NCBI RefSeq assembly: GCF_006861795.1
Contig: NZ_VDGH01000005.1
Coordinates: 124,001 to 188,000, forward strand
Direction: 5' to 3'
Length of the DNA stretch: 64,000 nt
Source of the DNA: Psychrobacillus lasiicapitis
GTDB lineage: Bacteria > Bacillota > Bacilli > Bacillales_A > Planococcaceae
The notes under the pieces were generated by a model, which ran no database searches, had not been told where the DNA came from, and worked only from the letters and a program-made list of their open reading frames with translations. Shown here piece by piece: positions 53,866 through 62,543 of the stretch (positions within the stretch are counted from its first letter, which is position 1; the number at the start of each line of letters is the position of its first letter). Position numbers and translations under genes: made by a program.

Positions 53866-55791
53866 TTAATGTTTTGTTTCTTCTTGAATGCGAGTTAAAA
53901 ACTCCTCAAATGGAATACTTTCCGATTGCTGTTCTCCGTATTTACGCACGTTTACATTACCTGCTTCTAGCTCTTTATCACCTAAAACGAGCATGTACGG
54001 AATTTTTTGCATTTGCGCTTCACGAATTTTATAACCAAGTTTCTCTTCCCGATCATCCATTTCCACTCGGAAACCTGCTGCTACTAATTGCTCTTCGATT
54101 TGTTTAGCATAATCGAAGTGTACTTCATTGGATACTGGGATGATTTCTACTTGAACTGGAGCTAACCAAGTTGGAAAAGCACCTTTATATTCTTCGATTA
54201 AGAATGCAACAAAACGTTCCATTGTAGAAACTACCCCACGGTGAATTACAACTGGACGATGTGGCTTACCATCTTCTCCAACATACGTTAGGTCAAAACG
54301 CTCTGGTAATAGGAAATCCAGCTGAACAGTGGATAGTGTTTCTTCTTTACCAATAGCCGTTTTCACTTGAACGTCTAATTTCGGTCCGTAGAATGCTGCT
54401 TCGCCTTCTGCCTCGAAATAATCTAAGCCAAGCTCGTCCATTGCTTCTTTTAACATCGCTTGTGCTTTTTCCCACATTGCGTCATCGTCGAAGTATTTTT
54501 CAGTATCTTGTGGATCACGGTAAGATAGACGGAATGTGTAATCTTTTAAATCAAAATCTTTATAAACAGAGATGATAAGCTCTACAACCTTTTGGAACTC
54601 TGCTTTAATTTGGTCTGGACGTACGAAAAGATGCGCATCATTTAAAGTCATACCGCGAACGCGTTGTAAGCCTGAAAGTGCTCCAGACATTTCATAACGA
54701 TGCATTGTACCAAGCTCTGCAATACGTAATGGAAGGTTACGATAAGAGTGCATACCGTTTTTGAAAACCATCATATGATGCGGACAGTTCATCGGGCGCA
54801 GAACTAATGTCTCGTTATCCATTTCCATTGGCGGGAACATAGAATCTTGGTAGTGATCCCAGTGACCGGACGTTTCATATAAATCTTTTGAACCAAGTAC
54901 TGGTGTATATACATGTTTGTAGCCAAGTTTAAGTTCTTTATCTACAATATAACGCTCAATAACACGACGAATCGTTGCACCATTTGGTAACCAAAGTGGT
55001 AAACCTTGTCCTACTTTTTGTGAATTCGTAAACAATGCTAGCTCTTTCCCTATTTTACGGTGGTCACGCTCTTTAGCTTCTTCTAGCATATCTAAGTGAT
55101 GCTTAAGCTCTTCTTTTTTAAAGAATGCAGTACCGTAAATACGTTGAAGCATTTTATTGTCGCTATTTCCGCGCCAATATGCACCTGCAATACTTAGTAA
55201 TTTGAACTCTTTTAGTTTTCCTGTAGATGGTACATGTACTCCTCGGCAAAGGTCGAAAAACTCTCCTTGCTCATAAATGGATACTTGCTCTCCTTCTGGA
55301 ATTGCTTCAAGAAGCTCTACTTTATACTCATCTTCCTTAAACTTATCAAATGCTTGCTCGCGAGAAACATCGTGTCGAATGATTTCAATATTCTCGTTGA
55401 TAATTTTTTTCATTTCTTTTTCAATCATCGGGAAATCTTCTGCTGTAATCGGTTCCGGAGAATCAATATCATAATAAAAACCATTTTCGATTACTGGCCC
55501 AATTCCAAGTTTTACATCTTTAAACAAGCGCTTAACAGCCTGTGCAAGCAAGTGTGCAGAACTGTGACGAAGAATTTCCAACGCTTCATCGGATTCAGGT
55601 GTAATAATTGAAATTTCTCCGTCTGTTGTAATTGGTGTCTTAAGATCGATTAGCTGTCCACTAAGTTTACCTGCTAACGCTTTTTTACGTAATCCAGGGC
55701 TAATGGATTGCGCGATTTCTTCGGTAGTTGTCGAAACAGGGAATTCCTTTTCTGCTCCATCTGGAAATTTTAACTTAATAACTTCTGCCAT
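53866..55791 (-). CDS. thrS: Threonine-tRNA ligase
   Basis: 641 residues. Domains: N-terminal TGS (1-62, [17 protein letters not shown]), SAD editing domain near 75-220 ([12 protein letters not shown], then [11 protein letters not shown]), class II catalytic core with [26 protein letters not shown], and the C-terminal anticodon domain ([12 protein letters not shown] and [12 protein letters not shown]). The frame opens upstream to 55830, but the ATG at 55791 follows AAAGGAG and starts the TGS domain. T-box-controlled. Confidence 0.98.
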   Translation of the reverse strand: MAEVIKLKFPDGAEKEFPVSTTTEEIAQSISPGLRKKALAGKLSGQLIDLKTPITTDGEISIITPESDEALEILRHSSAHLLAQAVKRLFKDVKLGIGPVIENGFYYDIDSPEPITAEDFPMIEKEMKKIINENIEIIRHDVSREQAFDKFKEDEYKVELLEAIPEGEQVSIYEQGEFFDLCRGVHVPSTGKLKEFKLLSIAGAYWRGNSDNKMLQRIYGTAFFKKEELKHHLDMLEEAKERDHRKIGKELALFTNSQKVGQGLPLWLPNGATIRRVIERYIVDKELKLGYKHVYTPVLGSKDLYETSGHWDHYQDSMFPPMEMDNETLVLRPMNCPHHMMVFKNGMHSYRNLPLRIAELGTMHRYEMSGALSGLQRVRGMTLNDAHLFVRPDQIKAEFQKVVELIISVYKDFDLKDYTFRLSYRDPQDTEKYFDDDAMWEKAQAMLKEAMDELGLDYFEAEGEAAFYGPKLDVQVKTAIGKEETLSTVQLDFLLPERFDLTYVGEDGKPHRPVVIHRGVVSTMERFVAFLIEEYKGAFPTWLAPVQVEIIPVSNEVHFDYAKQIEEQLVAAGFRVEMDDREEKLGYKIREAQMQKIPYMLVLGDKELEAGNVNVRKYGEQQSESIPFEEFLTRIQEETKH

Positions 55792-55825
55792 GTTGAACAC
55801 TCCTTTTAAATTATGTATCGGAAAA

Positions 55826-56092
55826 CGCAAAAAAACCTCATCCCTAAAAAGGGACGAGGTTCAAATCGTGGTTCCACCCTTCTTCTGTCTACTAAAAACA
55901 AAAGTAGACGAAGCTCTGCATCGGCTAACGGGCCGGTGACCGGTAAACTGCTAGAGTATGTATTCACAGTTACTGCTCGGAGGTGGTAAATCGATTGCCG
56001 GTACTTAAGAAGCTTCCAGCCCAGGCTTCTCTCTCTAAAAAGTCGTACAAACTGATTATTGTCCTCTTCAATGCATTTACTTATTCTTATGA
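55826..56092 (-). promoter_or_regulatory. T-box leader of thrS
   Basis: Minus-strand leader with the T-box GGGTGGAACCACG (55867-55879) and a terminator (AACCTCGTCCC, loop, GGGATGAGGTT; 55834-55862) followed by seven T. An ACC triplet within AAGTACCGGC at about 56000 may be the Thr specifier. Confidence 0.92.
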
Positions 56093-56097
56093 AAATG

Positions 56098-56126
56098 ATT
56101 ATACTCCACACCATGTGCATTTGCAA
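56098..56126 (-). promoter_or_regulatory. Sigma-A promoter of thrS
   Basis: TTGCAA-N17-TATAAT on the minus strand, 15 bp after the dnaI stop. Confidence 0.75.
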
Positions 56127-56140
56127 GTCATTGTAGAAGG

Positions 56141-57082
56141 TTATTCTTCTCTCCAATTCTTTCCTTGCAGAGAAATGGGAATTGTAAGTGCACGAATGCG
56201 CTCCATAATTCGTCCAGCTTTCACCACTTCTTTTTCCCCACGTTGTGTAACGGACAAATGATACTCTAACTCAGAATAATTGAAGTTAGATGTTATAAAT
56301 GTAGGAAGCTGTTCCGACATTCGGTAATGTAAGATTGTTCCTAGTATCTCATCTCTCGTCCAGCTGGACATTACTTCGGCACCAAGATCATCTAACATTA
56401 ATACAGGGGCTTTTTTGACGAACTCTATTTTTTCGGATAGCGAATGATCTTGAATCGCTTGTTTCATTTCACGCAAAAATTCAGGAACGTAAACTACTAC
56501 AGAATGGATATGCTTTACTGCCAACTCGTTTGCCAAGGCCCCTAGAAGATAGGATTTCCCAACACCAAACTTACCATGAATATAAAGCCCTTTCTTCGGT
56601 AATGTATTGGTTCGATTTAGTTCCTCTAGAAAGTCAACTGCTGCACGAACAGCAACCACTCTACTTCCATCATTCACATCAACATCCCTAAGACGCGCTT
56701 CCATAACCTCTTTTGGCATATGAATGCTATTAATCATAGAAGTCACTTTTCTGCGTTCATCCTCGATTATTCCTCGTTGACAACGAACATATTCTAAACC
56801 GATTAGGCCACGCTCTAAAACTAATTTAGGCTCATAGCCTTTCATAACATTCATGCAAAGCTCAAGGGATTCACAAGAACCACAGTCATGGGATTGCGAC
56901 TTATATTCGTATAATTTACTCAAGCCCCGATCTACGATTCGTTTTGATATATCCCCCGCGTTTTCTTCTAAAAACTTTTGCACACCTGAATCTTCTAACA
57001 CTTCTTTTTTCATTTCATCTAGCCTTGATGAGAATTCTGGTGTTTGAACCATTCTTTTTAACGTTTCATTAATACGTTCCAT
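56141..57082 (-). CDS. dnaI: Primosomal protein DnaI (helicase loader)
   Basis: 313 residues. DnaI is the AAA+ loader of the replicative helicase DnaC in Bacillus. An N-terminal zinc-binding domain with Cys/His cluster (HDCGSCESLELC near 65-76) is followed by the ATPase domain: Walker A GKFGVGKS, Walker B VLMLDDLGAE, then TSNFNYSEL. GTG at 57091 is within the ribosome site, so the ATG at 57082 is preferred. It lies 9 bp after dnaB; operon with dnaB and nrdR. Confidence 0.96.
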   Translation of the reverse strand: MERINETLKRMVQTPEFSSRLDEMKKEVLEDSGVQKFLEENAGDISKRIVDRGLSKLYEYKSQSHDCGSCESLELCMNVMKGYEPKLVLERGLIGLEYVRCQRGIIEDERRKVTSMINSIHMPKEVMEARLRDVDVNDGSRVVAVRAAVDFLEELNRTNTLPKKGLYIHGKFGVGKSYLLGALANELAVKHIHSVVVYVPEFLREMKQAIQDHSLSEKIEFVKKAPVLMLDDLGAEVMSSWTRDEILGTILHYRMSEQLPTFITSNFNYSELEYHLSVTQRGEKEVVKAGRIMERIRALTIPISLQGKNWREE

Positions 57083-57091
57083 TATTTCCAC

Positions 57092-58447
57092 CTACCTCTT
57101 CAATGCATTCAAATCTGCTAATAGCTTTTGTCTTTCTTGATCTATGTCTTGAATACCATTGGTTTTTTCCCCGGATTGTTTCGTTTCCTCATCTTTTTTA
57201 TAAAACCAATCCGGTACTTTTTCTTCGCGCACTGGCTTTTTCGTATAGGATTTCTGTTTGGATCCTTCACTTTTCCATTTTATATATTGCTCATGTTCAC
57301 TTCTTGCAAGCTCCATCGCCTGTTTGGCTGTTTTTACATCTTTTCTTATCCAGTGAGAAGCAATTTTTTCAGCATAGTTTTTTGTTAGTTTCATATCCGT
57401 ACGAAGCAACACATATTGCAATAGCACATTCACAACACCAATTGGCATTTTAAAGTGGGTAACAAAATGATTGGCTAATTGGACATCTGCTAAAATTGGT
57501 TCTTTGCCGTTCGCAATATCCTTTAATACAACTGCTGGAGCTGTCGTTTCTAAATAATGGATAAGTTCTTCTTCTTTCGATAAGGGTTGGCTCTTTTCAG
57601 GAACTGCTTTAGCCGATTGTTCGATTTTCTCCATAACGGGGGCAGTTTTAGAAACAGTTAGTTTATAGTAATCAGCACACGCTTTTTTTAATCTTGCTTC
57701 GGAGAGATGTAGTTCATCATCTAATGCAAGTATGACTACTTTTTGCATCTCTACTGGATGTAAGTTGTATAAAAAAGCTAGTTTGGCGATTACTTCTTTT
57801 GCTTCTATCGTCATCGCTGACTTTGGAACAAGTTGTTCCGACAGCCCTTCCTGTAATAAAGCAAAATCAAATTGATCGAAATAAAAAGGCAAAGACTCCA
57901 TTCTTTTCTTAGATTGAAAATCGTCTGCATAAGATACAGCATTCCCTGTTTTGGAAGATGGTTTAAATACGTCCATGAACGTTCGAGAAACATCTGTAAA
58001 TCCGTCATTCCAGTTAGTAGGTTGAATAAAGCGACTCCGTAATTGTTTATATGCATTTTCCCCAATTTTGCCTAACAGAAACATTGACAATAATGGATCT
58101 TTTAAAAAGGACTCTGCATCAAGTGGTGCAGTTAATTCATAATAAAAGACACGGCCATCATTCTCTGATTTTTGCCAAGTACGAAGTAGGCCAATTGCTT
58201 CTAACGCAATTCTCGCTTGAAAAATTTTACCGATAGAAACACCTAAAACGTTCATGAGCTGATAATGAGGCGATTGCTCGTTATTTTGTGCTTCTCCATC
58301 GGCCCATAGCGTTAAGTACAGGCTAATACTCTCTGCACCAACTAATGGTTGATACAATAGTGTTAATAACTGGCGATCATAATCCGAAAAAGAATATGGC
58401 AAGCGAATCATATACATGTCTGCTGGCTGAAGCTCTTTATATAACAT
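57092..58447 (-). CDS. dnaB: Replication initiation and membrane attachment protein DnaB
   Basis: 451 residues. The Firmicute DnaB protein helps load helicase at oriC with DnaD and DnaI. It shows the N-terminal DnaD/DnaB winged-helix region (FSDYDRQLLTLLYQPLVG) and C-terminal DnaB/DnaD helical domain with IGVVNVLLQYVLLRTDMKL and NYAEKIASHWIRKDVKTAKQAMELA. GTG at 58459 and TTG at 58450 are alternative starts; ATG at 58447 is 9 nt after AGGTG and aligns with B. subtilis. Confidence 0.93.
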   Translation of the reverse strand: MLYKELQPADMYMIRLPYSFSDYDRQLLTLLYQPLVGAESISLYLTLWADGEAQNNEQSPHYQLMNVLGVSIGKIFQARIALEAIGLLRTWQKSENDGRVFYYELTAPLDAESFLKDPLLSMFLLGKIGENAYKQLRSRFIQPTNWNDGFTDVSRTFMDVFKPSSKTGNAVSYADDFQSKKRMESLPFYFDQFDFALLQEGLSEQLVPKSAMTIEAKEVIAKLAFLYNLHPVEMQKVVILALDDELHLSEARLKKACADYYKLTVSKTAPVMEKIEQSAKAVPEKSQPLSKEEELIHYLETTAPAVVLKDIANGKEPILADVQLANHFVTHFKMPIGVVNVLLQYVLLRTDMKLTKNYAEKIASHWIRKDVKTAKQAMELARSEHEQYIKWKSEGSKQKSYTKKPVREEKVPDWFYKKDEETKQSGEKTNGIQDIDQERQKLLADLNALKR

Positions 58448-58474
58448 CAACGTTTGCACCTACTCTCTTGCTGC

Positions 58475-58939
58475 TTATAATGTTGGATTCTTTTTTATGA
58501 TTTCTTTTAATTCTTCTATAAAGACTGTTATATCTTTGAATTGACGATAGACAGAAGCGAATCGAACATAAGCCACTTCATCTACTTCTGCAAGCTTGTC
58601 CATCACTTTTTCGCCAACTTCCTCCGATTTCACTTCGGAATTTCCTGTTCTTCGTAATTCTTTTTCAATTGAAAACACGATATCTTCTAGTTGATCAAGT
58701 GCAACTGGTCTTTTCTCACATGCACGTATCAGACCACGAAGTATTTTTTCACGGCTAAATTCTTCCCGCGAACCATCTTTTTTCACGACGATTAAAGGGG
58801 TTTCTTCCACCTTTTCAAATGTGGTAAATCTAAACCCACAATCCTCGCACTCTCGTCTTCTTCTAATCGCCTTATTATCGTCAACAGGTCTAGAATCGAC
58901 TACTTTCGTACCATTATATTGACAAGTTGGACATCTCAT
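58475..58939 (-). CDS. nrdR: Transcriptional repressor NrdR
   Basis: 154 residues. NrdR senses ATP/dATP and represses ribonucleotide reductase genes. An N-terminal zinc ribbon ([18 protein letters not shown] to [16 protein letters not shown], Cys3, 6, 35 and 38 region) is followed by the ATP-cone ([20 protein letters not shown]). The gene is 15-28 bp before dnaB depending on its start, as in Bacillus. Confidence 0.98.
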   Translation of the reverse strand: MRCPTCQYNGTKVVDSRPVDDNKAIRRRRECEDCGFRFTTFEKVEETPLIVVKKDGSREEFSREKILRGLIRACEKRPVALDQLEDIVFSIEKELRRTGNSEVKSEEVGEKVMDKLAEVDEVAYVRFASVYRQFKDITVFIEELKEIIKKNPTL

Positions 58940-59019
58940 ATTTGTCTCACCTAATTCCTTACATTAATTTGTATATCTATTATAACAATAATCTCTTATC
59001 AATTGCGACTTGGCTTAAT

Positions 59020-59168
59020 TGTGTCCAAATTTTGAATTGTGTTTATGCCCTCAGGACGCTCCGAACTTAGGTTGCCGTCCTAAACTCTGTTCAAAATTTG
59101 TGACATCCGCCGGTGGCTTTAACTTGCTTCAGCAGGGAGATTAAGCTCTCTGCTGAAGCAAGTTAAAA
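59020..59168. repeat. Structured intergenic repeat with GACATCCGCCGG core, copy 2
   Basis: Downstream of speD. Plus-strand order: GTGTCC, outer stem CAAATTTTGAA/TTCAAAATTTG (about 59025-59036 and 59090-59100), inner stem AGGACG/CGTCCT, core TGACATCCGCCGGTGGC, then a 22-bp palindromic stem TTTAACTTGCTTCAGC with its complement (59118-59166). Same layout as 40443-40573 with different but still paired stems. Confidence 0.75.
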
Positions 59169-59175
59169 TCGAAAA

Positions 59176-59199
59176 AGCAGAGGAATCGCTTCCTCTGCT
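59176..59199 (-). terminator. Terminator after speD
   Basis: A perfect 10-bp stem (AGCAGAGGAA) and 4-nt loop, followed by TTTTTC on the minus strand. Confidence 0.85.
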
Positions 59200-59219
59200 A
59201 AGTCATCTCGGCTAAGTTA

Positions 59220-59603
59220 TTACGCTTGAACTGTCATGCGCGACTTAGGTACATTAACTGGACCCATACCACGAGGCATTTCAATCGTTTCGCGTATTCC
59301 AGCATTAAGAGCATCTGCAATATGATTAGCAGCAATTGATGGATCTAAATCACCACATGTATACACATCAATGCTCGCATAACCATGCTCTGGAAAGCTG
59401 TGAATCGTTAAATGTGATTCGGAAATTATAACGACTCCACTTACACCTTGTGGTGCAAATTTGTGAAATGCAACTTCTCTGACTTCCGCACCAGACTTAA
59501 GTGCAGCATCAACAAATGTTTGCTCGATAAATTGCATATCGTTAAGTTTGTCGAAATCGCATTCCCATAGTTCTGCAATAATGTGACGTCCCATTGTTTC
59601 CAA
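59220..59603 (-). CDS. speD: S-adenosylmethionine decarboxylase proenzyme, TTG start
   Basis: 127 residues, the short prokaryotic class 1B enzyme (B. subtilis SpeH/SpeD). It makes decarboxylated AdoMet for spermidine. It is self-cleaved to create a pyruvoyl group at Ser63 in [25 protein letters not shown]. The start is TTG at 59603, 9 nt after AGGGGG, giving METMGRH as in relatives; the internal ATG would lose conserved residues. Its 5' region holds imperfect stem-loops (GTTAGTCC/GGTCCTAAC). Confidence 0.95.
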   Translation of the reverse strand: METMGRHIIAELWECDFDKLNDMQFIEQTFVDAALKSGAEVREVAFHKFAPQGVSGVVIISESHLTIHSFPEHGYASIDVYTCGDLDPSIAANHIADALNAGIRETIEMPRGMGPVNVPKSRMTVQA

Positions 59604-59766
59604 TGTCCGTTTCCCCCTTTGATAAGTTTTAGTTTAAAATTTAACAATCAAAGTTGACTACCACGGGGGAAAGTTAGTCCAAAGAGGTCCTAACCCTTTA
59701 AGTAGTCCATGTACGTGAAGTACACGATTATCATTATATGATGTATTGATAAAATAAGCAACAAAT

Positions 59767-59806
59767 AAAAAATCCTCTTTCTAAAAACATAGAAAGAGGA
59801 TTTTTT
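59767..59806. terminator. Terminator after gapB
   Basis: A perfect 11-bp stem (ATCCTCTTTCT) flanked by A and T runs. It ends gapB on the minus strand. Confidence 0.9.
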
Positions 59807-59810
59807 GATC

Positions 59811-60833
59811 TTATAAACTCGAACCTACTTTAAGACCAGACGCTACTTTTTTCGTCAAATCAACTACACGTGCAGAATAACCCCACTCGTTATCATACCA
59901 TGCTAGAACTTTTACTTTACGATCACCAATAACCATTGTAGTTAATCCATCTACTGTAGAGGAAAGAGTAGACGTATTAAAGTCAATCGAAACTAGTGGC
60001 TCAGTTGTAAAGCCTAAGATTCCTTTCATAGATCCTTCAGAAGCTTTTATAAATGCCGCATTTACTTCTTCCACAGTTACATCTCTTTGAACATCTACGA
60101 CTAAGTCAACTAAAGAAACATTTGGAGTAGGTACACGAAGTGCCATACCATGAATTTTCCCTTCTAACTCTGGCAACACCAATGTAAGCGCTTTTGCTGC
60201 ACCAGTGGATGTTGGGATGATAGATTGCCCACATGAACGCGCACGTCTTAAATCCTTATGTGGATTATCTAGATTATTTTGATCATTTGTGTATGCGTGA
60301 ACTGTTGTCATTAATCCATTTTCGATACCAAACGTATCATTTAATACTTTTGCAACAGGTGCTAAACAATTTGTCGTACAACTTGCGTTAGAAATAATAT
60401 CCTGACTTTCTAAATCTAATTTATCGTCATTTACACCCATCACAATAGTGGCATCTTCGTTTTTGGCAGGAGCAGTGATAATTACTTTTTTCGCTCCAGC
60501 CGCTAAATGAGCACTAGCTTTTTCACCATCATTGAATTTTCCTGTTGACTCAATTACGATGTCGACATTTAATTCTTTCCAAGGAAGATTCGCTGGATCA
60601 CGATCATTCACAATTTGAACTCGTTTGCCATTTACAACAAGCGCATTTTCTTCTATTTTTACTTCTCCTGAAAAAGTACCATGTGTAGAGTCATATTTTA
60701 TTAAGTGCGCTAATGTTTCTAAAGGGTATCTTGCATTAATTGCGACAACATTTAACTCTTCCTGTACTATCGCTTGGCGAAACACCATTCGTCCAATACG
60801 TCCAAAACCATTAATTGCAATTGAAGCTGTCAT
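59811..60833 (-). CDS. gapB: Glyceraldehyde-3-phosphate dehydrogenase, gluconeogenic type
   Basis: 340 residues. NAD(P)-binding start INGFGRIGRMVFRQAI, catalytic ISNASCTTNCLAPV with Cys152 region, and SWYDNEWGYS-like end (LAWYDNEWGYSARVVD). Length, ARYPLETLAHLIKYDSTHG and genome place between speD and coaE match Bacillus GapB, the NADP-preferring gluconeogenic enzyme. AGGAGG precedes the ATG. It probably responds to CcpN (see upstream sites). Confidence 0.95.
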   Translation of the reverse strand: MTASIAINGFGRIGRMVFRQAIVQEELNVVAINARYPLETLAHLIKYDSTHGTFSGEVKIEENALVVNGKRVQIVNDRDPANLPWKELNVDIVIESTGKFNDGEKASAHLAAGAKKVIITAPAKNEDATIVMGVNDDKLDLESQDIISNASCTTNCLAPVAKVLNDTFGIENGLMTTVHAYTNDQNNLDNPHKDLRRARSCGQSIIPTSTGAAKALTLVLPELEGKIHGMALRVPTPNVSLVDLVVDVQRDVTVEEVNAAFIKASEGSMKGILGFTTEPLVSIDFNTSTLSSTVDGLTTMVIGDRKVKVLAWYDNEWGYSARVVDLTKKVASGLKVGSSL

Positions 60834-60853
60834 GTGAAAAATCCTCCTGTAAC

Positions 60854-60896
60854 TGTGTGATACTTTATATTTACAACTTGTAATTAGTATAACACA
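60854..60896 (-). promoter_or_regulatory. gapB promoter with CcpN-type boxes
   Basis: TGTGTTATACT on the minus strand (60896-60886) fits the CcpN consensus TRTGHYATAYW exactly; TGTGTGATACT on the plus strand (60854-60864) fits with one mismatch. Just upstream is a -10 TATAAT with a weak -35 TTAATT at 17 bp. Two sites straddling the start region is the arrangement reported for B. subtilis gapB. Confidence 0.65.
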
Positions 60897-61004
60897 TTAT
60901 ACGAATCATGTAGCACTAAATTAAAAGAAAGATATTTTTATTTGTAATTGGGTTATTTATCCCTGTTCAATAAGTAAAGTAGCTAAAAATTTTCTCAAAA
61001 AAAA

Positions 61005-61035
61005 CGAAAACAACTCGTTTTTCGAGTCGTTTTCG
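61005..61035 (-). terminator. Terminator after coaE
   Basis: A 13-bp stem with one mismatch (CGAAAACGACTCG) and a following run of eight T on the minus strand. Confidence 0.9.
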
Positions 61036-61045
61036 GTTTTTAATG

Positions 61046-61645
61046 CTACACGATTAACACATTCCAATCGCTTAAGATTTTTTTTAGTTGTTGTTCTGTG
61101 TATTCCAATGTTCCATTATTATAAATAACTGCATCTGCTTCTTTTTCTTTAATAGATAATGGGAGCTGTGATTGGATTCTTGATTTCGCTTCTTCTAGCG
61201 TAAAATTATTTCTTGCCATTAATCGTTCCAATTGCGTTTCTTCTGTAACGGTTACGACCAATATTTTCTCTACATACGATTGCAGTCTACTTTCAAATAA
61301 TAATGGGATATCCATGATTATGGTTGGATGACCCACTTTTTTTAGCTCTTCTTTTTGCCTGAGCATTTCTGCACGAATTGCAGGATGGATAATATCATTA
61401 AGTTGTTTCCGCTTGGAAGGACTAGAAAAAATAATGTCACCTAGTTTTCCGCGGTTTAAGGAACCGTCATCTGCAATTACTTCTTGGCCAAATGCTTCCT
61501 CTATCGTTTTCAGTGTTTCCGTTCCTTTTTCAACGACTACACGGGCTACAACATCTGCATCCACAATTGGGTATCCTAATTCCTTTAACATATTGGAAAC
61601 GGTACTTTTCCCACTTGCAATACTTCCAGTTAAACCTATGATCAT
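61046..61645 (-). CDS. coaE: Dephospho-CoA kinase
   Basis: 199 residues. Last step of CoA synthesis, phosphorylating dephospho-CoA on the ribose. Seen: P-loop GLTGSIASGKST at the N-terminus, PIVDADVVAR, HPAIRAEM, MDIPLLFES and LERLMARNNF. It is 12 bp after mutM and follows polA-mutM as in Bacillus. GGAGG precedes the ATG. Confidence 0.97.
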   Translation of the reverse strand: MIIGLTGSIASGKSTVSNMLKELGYPIVDADVVARVVVEKGTETLKTIEEAFGQEVIADDGSLNRGKLGDIIFSSPSKRKQLNDIIHPAIRAEMLRQKEELKKVGHPTIIMDIPLLFESRLQSYVEKILVVTVTEETQLERLMARNNFTLEEAKSRIQSQLPLSIKEKEADAVIYNNGTLEYTEQQLKKILSDWNVLIV

Positions 61646-61657
61646 AACAATCCTCCG

Positions 61658-62530
61658 TTATTTCTGACATGCACCACAATAAGTTGATGTTCTACCACCT
61701 ATCGTTTTTTGCAACGTTTTTCGACCACAAATAGGACAATTCTTTTTTCCATACATTTGTAATCTGTTTTGCATATTGCCTGCTTCTCCATTGATGGAAC
61801 GATAATCGGAGATCGTACTACCTCCATTTTCGATACTATCAAGAAGTACAATGACAATCTCATTGAATAATTGTATTTTTCTTTCCTTGCTGATTCGTTT
61901 CACTTTTCGTGCGGGATGCATTCTTAATCGAAATAATGCCTCTGTCGCATAAATATTTCCACAGCCCGAAACGACATGGCCATCCATGATAAATTCCTTT
62001 ATCGCTTTATTTTCATATTTTGGTAAAATACTCATCGCCAAATAATGATCTAAAGCGTCCTGGTCAAAAGGCTCTGGAGCCATTAACAACAATGGTGGAT
62101 GATCTGCTTCACTCTCTAATAAACGAAGCTCTCCGAATCGTCTAATATCAGCATATACAAGCATGTCACCTTCCTCCAAGTGGAATATGACATGCGAATG
62201 CCGTTTAAATTTTTCTTCTTCAATTTCATGCAAGTTACGAACGTAGAACCAAGCTCCAGACATCCCCAAATGCGAAACGAGTAAATGAGGGATCCCATCT
62301 TTCACCAAATGAAAATAAATATATTTAGAACGTCTATCTATTCTTTCAATCGTCATTTGAGGTAGTGCTTCTTTGAATACATCTACGTCTGCCCCTTTAA
62401 TGATCGCCTCTTTGCCATTGGCTTTAGATGTAATAATTGTTTCGGAAACGTCTACAGATTGAATTGTCTTGCCTGTCGCAATCGGTCTTAACGACCGGAC
62501 GACTCCTTCTACCTCGGGTAATTCAGGCAT
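61658..62530 (-). CDS. mutM: Formamidopyrimidine-DNA glycosylase
   Basis: 290 residues. Excises 8-oxoguanine and Fapy lesions and nicks the strand. N-terminal PELPEVEGVVRSL with catalytic Pro and Glu, DRRSKYIYFHL, SHLGMSGAW, the H2TH region HVVSGCGNIYATEALF, and a C-terminal zinc finger (CPICGRKTLQKTIGGRTSTYCGACQ). A frame opens at 62578, but the Pro must follow the initiator Met, so the start is 62530. It lies 13 bp after polA. Confidence 0.97.
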   Translation of the reverse strand: MPELPEVEGVVRSLRPIATGKTIQSVDVSETIITSKANGKEAIIKGADVDVFKEALPQMTIERIDRRSKYIYFHLVKDGIPHLLVSHLGMSGAWFYVRNLHEIEEEKFKRHSHVIFHLEEGDMLVYADIRRFGELRLLESEADHPPLLLMAPEPFDQDALDHYLAMSILPKYENKAIKEFIMDGHVVSGCGNIYATEALFRLRMHPARKVKRISKERKIQLFNEIVIVLLDSIENGGSTISDYRSINGEAGNMQNRLQMYGKKNCPICGRKTLQKTIGGRTSTYCGACQK

Positions 62531-62543
62531 ATTCAAAAACTCC

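Noticed and set aside
62116-62298. 60-codon minus-strand ORF within mutM and plus-strand ORFs within polA
   Set aside because: Out-of-frame shadows of conserved genes.
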